NCBI RefSeq assembly: GCF_014873495.1 | Contig: NZ_JADBGF010000001.1 | Location: 4,588,001 to 4,652,000, forward strand | Reading direction: 5' to 3' | From: Streptomyces stelliscabiei | GTDB lineage: Bacteria > Actinomycetota > Actinomycetes > Streptomycetales > Streptomycetaceae | Length of the DNA: 64,000 nucleotides | Shown here: positions 51,414 to 59,476 of the stretch, piece by piece | Layout: each line of letters begins with the position of its first letter | Position numbering within the stretch: position 1 is the first letter of the stretch | Notes under the pieces: generated by a model | Databases searched by the model: none | What the model saw: only the letters and a program-made list of their open reading frames with translations | Told to the model about the DNA's origin: nothing | Translations under genes and position numbers: made by a program

Positions 51414-51518
51414 TCACTGCGGAGGAGTGAACGAGACCCACTTCTGCGCGGGGCTGCCGTTGCAATTCCAGATCTCGGTGCGGCTGCCGGGAGTGGTGGC
51501 GTAGCCCACGACGTATTC
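51414..51518 (-). pseudogene. C-terminal fragment of a ricin-type lectin
   Basis: The frame ending at 51414 reads GYATTPGSRTEIWNCNGSP then AQKWVSFTPPQ and stop. The QKW motif and Cys are those of a ricin B-type beta-trefoil repeat. No start or upstream domain remains. It belongs to a gene different from the intact lectin at 51609. Confidence 0.6.
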
Positions 51519-51544
51519 TCTCCGCTGCGGTGCCCCGGCTGGGC

Positions 51545-51585
51545 GGCGATGCGGCAGGGCCGATCGTCGGTCCTGCCGCATCGCC
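51545..51585 (-). terminator. Terminator of the lectin gene
   Basis: A perfect 14-base stem (GGCGATGCGGCAGG and its complement) with a 13-base loop, 24 bases past the lectin stop codon. Confidence 0.75.
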
Positions 51586-51608
51586 CTCCTAACTCCGGGC
51601 GGGCCAGG

Positions 51609-51989
51609 TCAGATGATCTTGAACCGCTGGTTGAACGAGCCATGGCAGGTGACCTGGAGGATCCCCGTCTCGTCGCTGGAGCGGCCCTGGTAAACGTCGA
51701 GACACTTGTCCGCGAACGTGCGGATCTCGACCTCACCGTTGCCGACCTCGGTGATCTTGAACCGCTGGTTGAACGAGCCATGGCAGGCGTACTGGAAGAT
51801 CGGCGTCTCGTCGCCGGAGCGGCCCTGGTAAACGTCGAGACACTTGTCCGCGAACGTGCGGATCTGGACCTGCGGGGCATCCGAGCCTGCGGCTGCGGCC
51901 GTGTTGACGACCGGCGCTGCGGTCACTGCCGACGCCGCGACGGCCAGGACGACCAGGGCCCGTCGCCCCGTCTTGATGGTGGAATGCAT
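51609..51989 (-). CDS. Secreted ricin-B-type lectin with two near-identical repeats
   Basis: 126 residues from ATG 51989 with AAGGGAG upstream. A signal peptide (RRALVVLAVAASAVTAAPV) precedes two tandem 46- and 40-residue repeats at 41-86 and 87-126. Each has IRTFADKCLDVYQGRSxDET and CHGSFNQRFKI, where QRF stands in for the QxW motif. Each repeat has a Cys pair (C50/C69 and C96/C115). The DNA repeat period is 138 bases and nearly identical, so the duplication is recent. Two repeats are short of a full trefoil, so it may trimerise or act in a complex. Confidence 0.8.
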   Translation of the reverse strand: MHSTIKTGRRALVVLAVAASAVTAAPVVNTAAAAGSDAPQVQIRTFADKCLDVYQGRSGDETPIFQYACHGSFNQRFKITEVGNGEVEIRTFADKCLDVYQGRSSDETGILQVTCHGSFNQRFKII

Positions 51990-52243
51990 GCGCTTTCTCC
52001 CTTTCCTGGAACGCTGCTGTTGGAGAGCTGCTGGGTCATGTACACGCCAGCTCTCCGCCCCAACACGGCAAAGCATAAGAAGCGGCCCATGCAGAAAAGT
52101 TGATTCCTCCTGTACGCACCGCCCTGGATCGTCGGAGCTTCTGACCTGCGGAATCGCTACCCATCGAGCCCCGCGAACTCGGCACGACCGGCAAGAAGCG
52201 GCAACAACCGGCAACCTTTGTCCGCGCGCATCACTCCCAGCGG

Positions 52244-52672
52244 TCACCCCCGTGCTGCTCGGGCGGCTTCGACTCGGTCGGCGTAGACCCGGTAGGCCTT
52301 CCGTCCGGCCGGTGATGCCCCGTCGGCGTCGAGAGCGGTACACGCCTCCAGGGCCGCCTGGTGGACGCTGAGCGGCGCGGCCACCCGCAGCGAGAAGCCC
52401 TGACGCCGCCGGATGGTCCGGCCGTCACCCAGCGCGGCCCGGACAACGACGTCGGCCGCGCCCTGCAGATGGTCGGCGAGCAGGCCGGGCACGTCGATGC
52501 TCACCACCAGGTCCGTGACCGCAGGGTTCTCCGGCTCCGGGCTCTCTTCGCCGCCCGGCTCCCCCAGTAGCTCTTGGAGGTCATCCGGCACGCCGCGGGC
52601 GCCTGCGGAGTCGAGCACGCGCCGGATGACCTTGGGGTCGTCCGTAGCCGAATAGGGCGGGGCATCTGACAT
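52244..52672 (-). CDS. Hypothetical protein at the right end of the island
   Basis: 142 residues from ATG 52672. An acidic N-terminus (MSDAPPYSATDDPKVIRRVLD) leads to a beta/alpha C-terminal domain (AVTDLVVSIDVPGLLADHL; RRQGFSLRVAAPLSVHQAAL). The start codon lies inside the arm-type repeat TGACATC of the last attachment block, so integrase binding and expression of this gene could interfere with each other. No family recognised; it is the last cargo gene before the original chromosomal tRNA end. Confidence 0.6.
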   Translation of the reverse strand: MSDAPPYSATDDPKVIRRVLDSAGARGVPDDLQELLGEPGGEESPEPENPAVTDLVVSIDVPGLLADHLQGAADVVVRAALGDGRTIRRRQGFSLRVAAPLSVHQAALEACTALDADGASPAGRKAYRVYADRVEAARAARG

Positions 52673-52816
52673 CCACGGCTGACATCAACAGCACCGGACG
52701 CCAGCAACTCCGGGCGGTCGTAGGCACTAGCCCAAGCTTCGCGGCAACCGCCTGATGAGGATGTCGGATCGAACTCCTAAAGCGGGTGTCGCAGGTTCGA
52801 ATCCTGCCGGGGGCAC
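52667..52816. other. attR: arm repeats plus 43-bp tRNA core
   Basis: TGACATC-N6-TGACATC at 52667-52686, then 80 bases, then GATCG and the third intact 43-base core at 52774-52816. This is the right boundary of the island and the original 3' end of the tRNA-Arg gene. Confidence 0.88.
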
Positions 52817-52822
52817 CAGCCA

Positions 52823-52856
52823 AAAGGCCCCGGACCGATCATGGTCCGGGGCCTTT
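52823..52856 (+). terminator. Original tRNA-Arg terminator
   Basis: A perfect 14-base stem AAAGGCCCCGGACC with its complement and a six-base loop, seven bases after attR. Confidence 0.85.
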
Positions 52857-53102
52857 CGCGAAGGCCGGCGCGCTCGGCGCGAGTGAAGGAATGATAGACG
52901 TTCCGAGGCTTGGCCTAGAGGCATCCGTGGAGGCGTCCGCCTGCCGCTAGGGCTGATTGTTCCAGCCCGGAGCAGCGAGCTCGGCATGGCGGAGCAGGCC
53001 GGGCTCGGTGCCCCTCCGCCTCTGCGCAGGGCCGGCGGCTCGGTGCCGCCGGGTCGGCCCGCCGAAAGGCGCACGAGCACGGGGCCGCATCCGCCCGGTC
53101 GG

Positions 53103-54059
53103 TTAGGGCTTCTCACCGTCCCGGTCGACGAGGGACTGGGTCGTCTTCATCTCGCAGAATGTGACCTCGCCCTTCTTGTACGAGCGTCCGGCCGACGAGC
53201 CGTCCTCGTACGTCACCTCGTAGTCGCGCACCGCAACGGTCTGCCTTCCCCGGTACTGGAAGGTGTCGGGGTCGAGGAGGTACTCCTGGCGCTGAACGGC
53301 CTTGCTGCCGCGGTCCGGATATATGGCGATGGCGTCATGCCCCATGGGGTCCTTCACCAGGTGCGGGACCACCTCGATCCCGGGGTCCGCGGCCAGGGCC
53401 CGGAACAGCTTGGCCATCCCCTGCGGGTGCACGGGATAGGCCTCGTCGAGAGTCGCCAGGAGCGCGAAGGTCTCGTGCTGGTCACCCGTCAAGCCGGTGT
53501 CCTTGCCCATGGGGAACATGTCCGCCGCCTGCTTCCGGATCTCGGCGGGGTCGTCCGGCAGCGAGGCGAGCAGGCGATACAGCCGCCGCTGCGAAGGCTC
53601 GGTGTCGCCGTCCTTGTCGTCCTCCCTCACGGGGCTGTCGTACTGGACCCACTCCTCGCTCACCTCAGGCTTGACATCGGGCGCTGCGTCTGACGCGCCG
53701 TCTTGGCACTGCGCGGTCTCCAGATAGACCCACTGGCCGTCGCGCGGATGCAGATCCGGCTGCCGCGACACCGCTTCCGCCGCCTGCTCCAGGAGTGCCG
53801 CCCCGGACGTCAGGTCCGGGCCGGCAGGCTGCACGCCGCGCTCGGGTCCATCGCCACCGACGAGCATGGTCACCAGCACCGCGATGGTGATCACCGTCGC
53901 GGCGACCCCCGCAGCCGTCACACGCCAGTCCAGCCGCACCCTGCGGGCAGAACCCCGCTGCGCTGCTCCCAGCAGCTTCTGGCGGCCGGGCACCAGCCGC
54001 ACCCGGTCCGGCGTCGGCGCATCGGCGCGCAACTCGTGCACCTTGGTCATGTCATCCAT
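53103..54059 (-). CDS. CU044_5270-family membrane protein, ECF sigma partner
   Basis: 318 residues. A cytosolic N-terminus of about 45 residues (KVHELRADAPTPDRVRLVPGRQKLL) precedes one membrane helix (VTAAGVAATVITIAVLVTMLV) and a long outer domain. The outer domain contains QWVYLETAQ and YRLLASLPDDPAEIRK, the pattern of CU044_5270 proteins. These are usually encoded directly after an ECF sigma gene and are thought to control it as membrane-bound partners. Its start overlaps the sigma gene stop by eight bases. Confidence 0.83.
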   Translation of the reverse strand: MDDMTKVHELRADAPTPDRVRLVPGRQKLLGAAQRGSARRVRLDWRVTAAGVAATVITIAVLVTMLVGGDGPERGVQPAGPDLTSGAALLEQAAEAVSRQPDLHPRDGQWVYLETAQCQDGASDAAPDVKPEVSEEWVQYDSPVREDDKDGDTEPSQRRLYRLLASLPDDPAEIRKQAADMFPMGKDTGLTGDQHETFALLATLDEAYPVHPQGMAKLFRALAADPGIEVVPHLVKDPMGHDAIAIYPDRGSKAVQRQEYLLDPDTFQYRGRQTVAVRDYEVTYEDGSSAGRSYKKGEVTFCEMKTTQSLVDRDGEKP

Positions 54060-54645
54060 GAGTTACCGCCCCGTGGTGGTCGCTTACGAGGGTGGGGTCG
54101 GCGCCGAGCGCCGTACGCATCCTGCGCCGCGCCCGGCTCAGCCGGGAGCGGACCGTGCCGACCGGAACCCCGAGGGCGTCGGCACACTCCTGGTAGGTGA
54201 AATCCGCCCAGGCGACCAGCAGCAGCACATGCCGGTCCTTCCCGGGCAAGGCCGCGATCGCCCCGGCCAACGCCTGCTGCGAGGCCTCGGCCGTCACCCG
54301 CTCGTCGGCCCGTTCCGACCAGGACTCGGCCACCGGGTCGACGCCGGTACGGGCCAGCGCCCGCAACGCCCGCACCTCGGAGCGGCGGTGGCTGCCGATG
54401 AGGTTGCTGGCGATGCCATAGAGCCACGGCCGGGCACTGGCGTGCGCGACGTCGTAACGGGCGCGGTTGCGGAAGGCGATGAGGAAGGTCTGCGCCGTGA
54501 TGTCGTCGGCGTGACTGTCGCCCAGCCGGCGCATCACATACCGGTGGATCTCGGCGGCGTGTCTGTCGTAAAGCCTGGCGAACGTCTCCGGCTGCTCCAG
54601 GGATTCCCGGATGACCAGCGCGTCGTCGGTGGGTGGATCCCCCAC
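54052..54645 (-). CDS. ECF-type RNA polymerase sigma factor
   Basis: About 197 residues from GTG 54645 with a GAAGCGAGG site; a longer form from 54852 is possible. Sigma region 2 (FARLYDRHAAEIHRYVMRRLGDSHADDITAQTF split over its helices) and region 4 (ALPGKDRHVLLLVAWADFTYQECADALGVPVGTVRSRLSRARRRM in parts) are clear. It pairs with the membrane protein that follows. The stretch upstream to 54991 holds no other gene. Confidence 0.85.
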   Translation of the reverse strand: MGDPPTDDALVIRESLEQPETFARLYDRHAAEIHRYVMRRLGDSHADDITAQTFLIAFRNRARYDVAHASARPWLYGIASNLIGSHRRSEVRALRALARTGVDPVAESWSERADERVTAEASQQALAGAIAALPGKDRHVLLLVAWADFTYQECADALGVPVGTVRSRLSRARRRMRTALGADPTLVSDHHGAVTHG

Positions 54646-54991
54646 GAGGCCCTCGCTTCTTCGTACAGCAACGGGGGCAGCCAGTTGGTCGTCGCTCAGC
54701 GGCCTGTTCCAGGCGCCGTTGTGTACCCGGCGGGTCGGTGCAGGTGCTGTCGAAACTGGTGAATGTTCGATTCGCACCCACCGCCGTCTGCTGCCCGAAG
54801 CGGTGAACAAATGCTGTCCGCTCTCGTGGACAGAGCCACAGAGATCAGCCACGGTTAGCGAAGGAGCCTAAGGCCGAGTTTCGTCTCACCAGGTCTCGAA
54901 ACCGCAGGTCAGTGGCATGACGCGGTTACTCTCGTCCGGATCTGTGCCGACGGCCACAGCGAGCGGGATACGCGTATGCTCATACTGAGTC

Positions 54992-55213
54992 ATGACAAAG
55001 CCTGCTGCGCTGAAGCGTCACTTGCCTACCAGCCCCTTCAAGGCCCCGGTCACACCGGCTCCCAAGCACTTCGCAACGGACGACCAGGTCACACATGACG
55101 TGTACGGTCTCGGCCGGGTAATCGGCATCGAGGACGGAATCGCGGCGCTGGTGGATTTCGGCTCGGCGCAAATGCGGATCTTGAGCCCGTACGCCAAGAT
55201 GACCAAGCTGTAG
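54992..55213 (+). CDS. Small conserved protein with CarD/Tudor-like fold
   Basis: 73 residues from ATG 54992. The core VTHDVYGLGRVIGIEDGIAALVDFG (shown as one motif of turn-strand pairs around GLGRV and VDFG) resembles the Tudor-like RNA polymerase-binding module of CarD and the helicase C-terminal Tudor. It ends SPYAKMTKL. A basic N-terminus (KRHLPTSPFK) may bind nucleic acid. Similar short proteins are common in Streptomyces; function is not known to me. Confidence 0.7.
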   Translation: MTKPAALKRHLPTSPFKAPVTPAPKHFATDDQVTHDVYGLGRVIGIEDGIAALVDFGSAQMRILSPYAKMTKL

Positions 55214-55594
55214 GACCACTGTGCCCGGTCACGGCACGCCAGGCCCCATCAGGGACCTGTAACGAAAGAGAGCCCTCTCATCGAGCCAACGTCGCTGTTC
55301 TCCGCTCCGGAAGAGCAACCTCGCTGCTCCACTGCAGCGTCGCCGCCTCCGACGGCAAACCCCTTCCAGGCCCCAGACTTCAGGGAAGAGGAGATCTTCC
55401 TACTCGACGAGGCACAGGAGCCCGCCTCAGGCATGTGTGCGGCGCGCCCCAAGGCGGCTTAGCTCCACGAATGACGGTGGCTTCGGCAGCCGGCCACGGG
55501 CCGTCTCCGGTGTTGCGGAGGAACGCGGCCGTCTCAGTTTCCGTCTCAAACACAGCGGTGACGGTGTCAGACCCCAATGCGAGTCTGGGGCGGC
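55214..55594. other. Gap with an orphan open frame
   Basis: 381 bases without a convincing gene. A frame from about 55263 to 55460 on the plus strand (with PTSLFSAPEEQPRC and PDFREEEIFLLDEAQEPASG) has coding-like composition but no usable start codon, so it may be the tail of a deleted gene or a short peptide. No hairpin stands out. Confidence 0.4.
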
Positions 55595-55922
55595 ATGGAG
55601 ACACCCGTTGCCCCTGACAACGGGGATGAGGAGCACGCCGTCATCGCCCACTTCCGGCTCGGCGGTGACGGCTTCGGCGATGTCGACCAGCGCGAGCGAA
55701 TTTACGAAGCTGAGGAGGCGATGGAGGCAGCGACCGCGGAGGCAGGCGTCGGGGAGGTCGACGGGAAACGAGTTCGGAGGCGGCGAAGCCGTCGTGTACG
55801 CCTACGGACCCGATGCCGATGCTTTGTTCAAGGTCCTGGAGCCGACCCTGCGCAACCTGCCGTTCCGGCCGGCGTACGTCCGTCTCAGGCGGGGCGACAA
55901 CGAGACGCGAGTGGATCTGTAG
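55595..55922 (+). pseudogene. Conserved small cargo gene, one-base insertion
   Basis: ATG 55595 begins METPVAPDNGDEEHAVIAHF and runs to GVGEVDG. It then leaves frame at AAA 55766-55768. Removing one A restores NEFGGGEAVVYAYGPDADAL and PTLRNLPFRPAYVRLRRGD to the stop at 55922, a protein of about 108 residues. The family (soluble, with the FGGGE and YGPDADAL motifs) occurs near Streptomyces integrative elements, by recollection. Arm-type repeats follow 28 bases later. Confidence 0.7.
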
Positions 55923-55950
55923 GCCTACCGAACGAAGTGGTGCGTTGGCG

Positions 55951-55996
55951 AGCGCACCACAAGCGCACCAGAACAAACGGGGAACAGCGGGGAATC
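55951..55996. other. Orphan integrase arm-type repeats
   Basis: GCACCA-N5-GCACCA followed by two GGGGAA units matches the arms at 43881 and 44601. No tRNA-like core was found within 150 bases, so this may be the edge of another eroded element outside the mapped island. Confidence 0.45.
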
Positions 55997-56101
55997 ACGG
56001 GAACGCAATCCCGCCCGACGAGGCCGCCGCCTAGCTGGCCCTTCAAGGACGAGCTGGCCCGGCGCCGGTACCAGAAGTTGATCGACCGTCTTGAGGCGCT
56101 G

Positions 56102-56383
56102 ATGCAGGAGGCCCTCAAGCCCGAGTATCAGGGCTACTTCGGGCAGCTGATTCTGAGCGGCGACGACCTTGAGGAGACGGCAGAGCTCAAGGACGTCCGG
56201 CGTGCCGCTCGTGAGACGGGGCGCCGTCTCGGCTGGAAGACGACCACCCGTCTCGTCGGTGGCCGGCTCTTCGTGCTCGACGAGCGCCAGGTGCCCGAGG
56301 AGATCGAGCAGCTGGCTGGGGATGCGTCCGCTGCTGCGATTGACCGGGCTCGGGAGGAAGGCCGCCGACCCCGGCTGACCTGA
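56102..56383 (+). CDS. Hypothetical protein, probably with a longer N-terminus
   Basis: 93 residues from ATG 56102. Coding-like sequence in frame (SWPFKDELARRRYQKLIDRLEAL) begins at about 56033, just after the orphan arm repeats, so the native start may have been lost or may use TTG. The protein has helices around LKPEYQGYFGQLILSGDDL and RRAARETGRRLGWKTTTR and ends REEGRRPRLT. No family recognised. Confidence 0.5.
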   Translation: MQEALKPEYQGYFGQLILSGDDLEETAELKDVRRAARETGRRLGWKTTTRLVGGRLFVLDERQVPEEIEQLAGDASAAAIDRAREEGRRPRLT

Positions 56384-56473
56384 TCCGAGGGAGACGCAAG
56401 GGGCCGCCCCACCACAACAGTGCGGCGGGGCGGCCCTTTCGCGCACGGCTCCCCGGCACGGATCAGGCACACA

Positions 56474-56611
56474 TCACGCGACACCTTCCTCCAGGGCAGC
56501 CACCGCCTCGGCGGCCTCGCGGGCCTTCCGCTCAGCCTTCTCCAGCTTGTCCTTCGCCTTGGCCAGCTGCTTGGCACAGCGCTTGTGCATCTTCTTCGAG
56601 ACCTCGTCCAG
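56474..56611 (-). pseudogene. Coiled-coil C-terminal fragment
   Basis: The minus frame reads LDEVSKKMHKRCAKQLAKAK then DKLEKAERKAREAAEAVAAL and stop, a strongly helical Lys/Ala/Glu pattern. It begins abruptly at 56611 where the plus-strand TPR gene also begins, so both were cut at the same junction. Confidence 0.5.
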
Positions 56612-57163
56612 ACGAAGCCCTCGCAGCGGCCCAGGCGGCACAAGCCTCCTCGGCGGCCCGTCGAGACCCCTTCTTCGACTCGCTGGGCCGGGCCCGGGCG
56701 GCCCTCGCCTACGCTGCCCTCGGCGACGGCCGCATAGCCGTGCGGTCCCTCGGAGGGGCCCAGGACACCTTCGTCAAGGCACCGGAGCGAGAGCGCCCTC
56801 GCTGGACGGCCTTCTACGGCCAGTCCGAACTCGATCACCTCGCCGCCGTCGTCCACTACAGCAGCGGAAGCCACACCCTCGCCGAAGCCATGGCCCACCG
56901 CGCCCTGGCCCGGATCCCGACCGCCTTCCGTCGCAACAGAGCGCTCGCAACCGCGCAACTCGCCCTGCTCCACCAGGGAGAACCGGAGCAGGCAACGGCC
57001 ACCGCTGCCGACGTTTTCACGATCATGGACGGCGGCACGCTCCCCCGGCCGCATGCGCACCCTCCCCGGCGACTTCCACCGGGGCCTGTTCCTTCTGGCC
57101 CCATCCGCCTCCTGCGCACGAGACTGGGCAGACCGCGTGCGAACCGAATGGAGTCGAGCGTGA
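56611..57163 (+). pseudogene. TPR-domain regulator remnant, 5'-truncated and frameshifted
   Basis: From 56611 the frame reads DEALAAAQAAQASSAARRDP and continues as TPR-like helices (PRWTAFYGQSELDHLAAVVH; HRALARIPTAFRRNRALATAQLALLHQGEP in parts). These match the C-terminal half of XRE/TPR transcription regulators of Streptomyces. At CCCCC 57042-57046 one extra C shifts the frame; without it the protein ends RMRTLPGDFHRGLFLLAPSA and TEWSRA at 57163. The helix-turn-helix part is missing. Confidence 0.65.
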
Positions 57164-57678
57164 TCGACCTGCGTCACTTCCGGTACGGAAGCCTCCCGGA
57201 GGGCTTCCGGCAGATGCTCATCGACGTACACGCCGACGCCTACGCCGACCAGATGGACGACCCCTTCCACCAACGCTTCGCCTGGTTCGTCGACCACTGG
57301 ACCGGCATGGACGGCTTCTCCTGCGTCGTGGCGTACGACGCGGACGAGACGGTCGGCTTCGCCTACGGCGCCCCGCTCGCCCCAGGCCGCGAATGGTGGC
57401 GTTCCACCGACTACGAGCCGAGCGACGGCTACAGCTCCACCTACGCCGTCTCGGAGGTCATGGTGCGCCCTGGCTGGCGCAAGCAAGGCATCTCCGAACG
57501 ACTCCACGAGGCGCTGCTGAAGGAACGCACGGAGGACCTCGCCGTGCTCCTGGTCGACGTGACCCACCCCAAGGTCCAAGCCCTGTACGAGTCGTGGGGA
57601 TACACCAAGGCCGGCGAGCAGCAGCCGTTCGCCGACTCCCCTTTGTACGCGGTCATGCTCAAGGACCTTCGAACGTGA
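57160..57678 (+). CDS. GNAT N-acetyltransferase
   Basis: 172 residues from GTG 57160, overlapping the preceding stop (GTGA). It begins MIDLRHFRYGSLPEGFRQML. The GNAT core is complete: GFSCVVAYDADETVGFAYGA (motif D), VRPGWRKQGISERLHEALL (motif A, acetyl-CoA loop) and ALYESWGYTKAGEQQPF (motif B). The substrate is unknown. The fragment at 49263-49487 comes from a related gene. Confidence 0.85.
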   Translation: MIDLRHFRYGSLPEGFRQMLIDVHADAYADQMDDPFHQRFAWFVDHWTGMDGFSCVVAYDADETVGFAYGAPLAPGREWWRSTDYEPSDGYSSTYAVSEVMVRPGWRKQGISERLHEALLKERTEDLAVLLVDVTHPKVQALYESWGYTKAGEQQPFADSPLYAVMLKDLRT

Positions 57679-57878
57679 GTCGGCTCCCCGGCCTGCGCCA
57701 AGGCTCCTGCGAGCTACGGAGTTTGGCGCCCATGCGCCCCAACTGCGAAAGGTTCGGGATATCCGCCGCCACCTGATCCTGCCGACCGGCACCAAATGCA
57801 TCAAGCACTCGTGCAGTCTGCACAGACGCTGGGCACGACGGTCGCGGGTCCGGTTACCTTGCTTCACGCCTCTGGTCG

Positions 57879-58187
57879 TCAAGGAGCGCTGAGGCGGCTG
57901 TCGAACCCGTCATGTACAAGCCGTTCACAGGCGTCATACACGTCACCCGGTGCGCTCCGTTCGACGGCGAAGCCGAGCTTCGGGCACTCCAGCACCCGTT
58001 GACGGTCGCCGACGAGCATGTCAGCGACGAGCTTCTCGTCGCTGATGGGATGCCAAGTTCTCTCCCATCCCCTGCCCCGCGACTCCACCGTCCTGCGCTG
58101 CTGCACGAGCCGGAAGCATTCCTCCCCCTCACGGGTCAGCTTCCTGCGGCACTGAGCCACCGTCCGGGTCTTGCGGATCTCGAACAT
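57879..58187 (-). pseudogene. Chimeric ORF: IS30-like transposase start joined to another gene's end
   Basis: The first 28 residues (MFEIRKTRTVAQCRRKLTRE) look like the N-terminus of Streptomyces IS30-family transposases. From about ISDEKLVADMLVGD the sequence changes to RQRVLECPKLGFAVERSAPG and ends DACERLVHDGFDSRLSAP, the C-terminus of a different small protein. The 102-residue frame is open but appears to be a fusion created by deletion. Confidence 0.45.
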
Positions 58188-58354
58188 CGCACCCCTTGAA
58201 CCGGGGTGTTGCGACAGCTGCTAGAGAACCCAAGGTCCCTCCAGGGGCTTGTGCGCTCAGGGCCGCTGAACCCCGCCGGGTGCACCGTGCACCAACGGTT
58301 GCGCCTGGCTGTTGTGCTGTCAGGCCCGGGCTGGTCCAGGCTTTCGGGAGTCGG

Positions 58355-58513
58355 TCAGCGGGCCGGGCGCCGGGTGGAGCGGGCCGCCAGGTAGAGCAGA
58401 TCGACGATCAGAAGCAGTACGCCGATGGACATCAGGTAGAGCATGCCGTCGACGGCCGCGCCGATGGCGACCAGAGCGATTCCGGCGATGAGCAGGATCA
58501 GGAAGGGGACCAT
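58355..58513 (-). CDS. Small two-helix membrane protein
   Basis: 52 residues from ATG 58513 (MVPFLILLIAGIALVAIGAA; then LYLMSIGVLLLIVDLLYLAA) with a basic tail RSTRRPAR. A GGAGG site lies upstream. Its form matches small DUF-type membrane proteins found beside stress genes in Streptomyces. Position next to the Asp23 cassette suggests, but does not prove, an envelope role. Confidence 0.7.
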   Translation of the reverse strand: MVPFLILLIAGIALVAIGAAVDGMLYLMSIGVLLLIVDLLYLAARSTRRPAR

Positions 58514-58872
58514 GACGGGGTGCCTCCAGGGAAGGGAACCGTGCGGAATCCATGTGTTCTCTCGGCTACGGCAGGACACGCTGTGCCTGTGCTCGATGTC
58601 GCGTCGGCCGAGGAGGGGTACGTGGTGGCTCCGGCGCACGAGGTCTCCACCGGGGTGGAGGCGGCGTCCGCCGACCGCGTGCCCCACCGACCCCAGGGTT
58701 CTCAGGACGATGCCGACGACAGCCGGCCGGTGTCTTCGAGCACGCCGTCAGGGAGCGAGTGCGCCAGGCAGTGTGCTGTTCGTTTGATTCTCCGCGTGCC
58801 CGAACGCTCGGATTCCAGGAATCCTGGGCGCCTCGCAGCCGGTGCCCCCACGGGGCTTCGGCCCTGGGGATC
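58514..58872. other. Gap without a supported gene
   Basis: 359 bases between the small membrane gene and the Asp23 cassette. A plus-strand frame with DVASAEEGYVVAPAHEVSTG looks weakly coding but has no start and runs into noise; it may be a gene remnant. No repeats or strong hairpins seen. Confidence 0.5.
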
Positions 58873-59475
58873 TCAGGCGGTGCGTTTGGCGCGGTGGCGG
58901 GCTTCCCGGAGCCGGACCTTCGAGGGGAGGCGGTCCAGGCCGGCCGAGTCCCGTGCGTGTGCGAGTGTTTCGCGGCTCAGCCGCCCAAGAGCCCGCGCCG
59001 GGTCGGCGTGAGGCTCCAACAGCAGCCGCACGCGTGCGGTCGGAGCGGTGCGTCGGCCCGTCAGCCGGACATGAGCCCGCGAGACCCCCTCCAGGGCTTG
59101 TGCCTCTTCCTCGATGGCCCTCTCCAGCGTGCGGCCGTCGAGTCGGGCCGGCCCGCCGTCTCCGCTGTCGACGAGGACGCGGTCCAGGCGGTGTCTGCGT
59201 TGCGCGAAGAGCCACCACAGCAGCAGGGCCAGCAGCACGGCCAGCACCGCGATCACGGTCGGCCACCACCAGTCCTCTTGCCTCCACCGGGTGCGTCCCC
59301 AGGCGCCCAGCACCACGTCGTCCGGCCCGCGGAAGGGCCACCAGCCCGGCACGTCGAAATTCCAGTGGCGCTGCAGATCCAGTGCGCCCAGCAGCACGCC
59401 GCCGCCCAGGGCGAACAGTCCGAGGCCGAGAAGTCCGAGCAGCACCCGGTTCACCGTCTTGAGCATCCAGATCAC
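58873..59475 (-). CDS. AmaP-like alkaline-shock membrane anchor protein
   Basis: 200 residues. Two hydrophobic helices (LLGLLGLGLFALGGGVLLGAL; TVIAVLAVLLALLLWWLFA) flank a Trp-rich loop. A C-terminal domain follows (ARLDGRTLERAIEEEAQALEGVSRAHVRLTGRR in parts) with the Asp23-like 'V..A.V.L' pattern. This is the layout of AmaP, which anchors Asp23 to the membrane in Gram-positive bacteria. It is the last gene of the cassette and starts one base after its neighbour's stop. Confidence 0.75.
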   Translation of the reverse strand: MIWMLKTVNRVLLGLLGLGLFALGGGVLLGALDLQRHWNFDVPGWWPFRGPDDVVLGAWGRTRWRQEDWWWPTVIAVLAVLLALLLWWLFAQRRHRLDRVLVDSGDGGPARLDGRTLERAIEEEAQALEGVSRAHVRLTGRRTAPTARVRLLLEPHADPARALGRLSRETLAHARDSAGLDRLPSKVRLREARHRAKRTA

Positions 59476-59476
59476 C

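Noticed and set aside
56134..57882. A 582-codon minus-strand ORF opposite the TPR and GNAT genes
   Set aside because: It is an antisense shadow; the plus-strand genes have clear family patterns.
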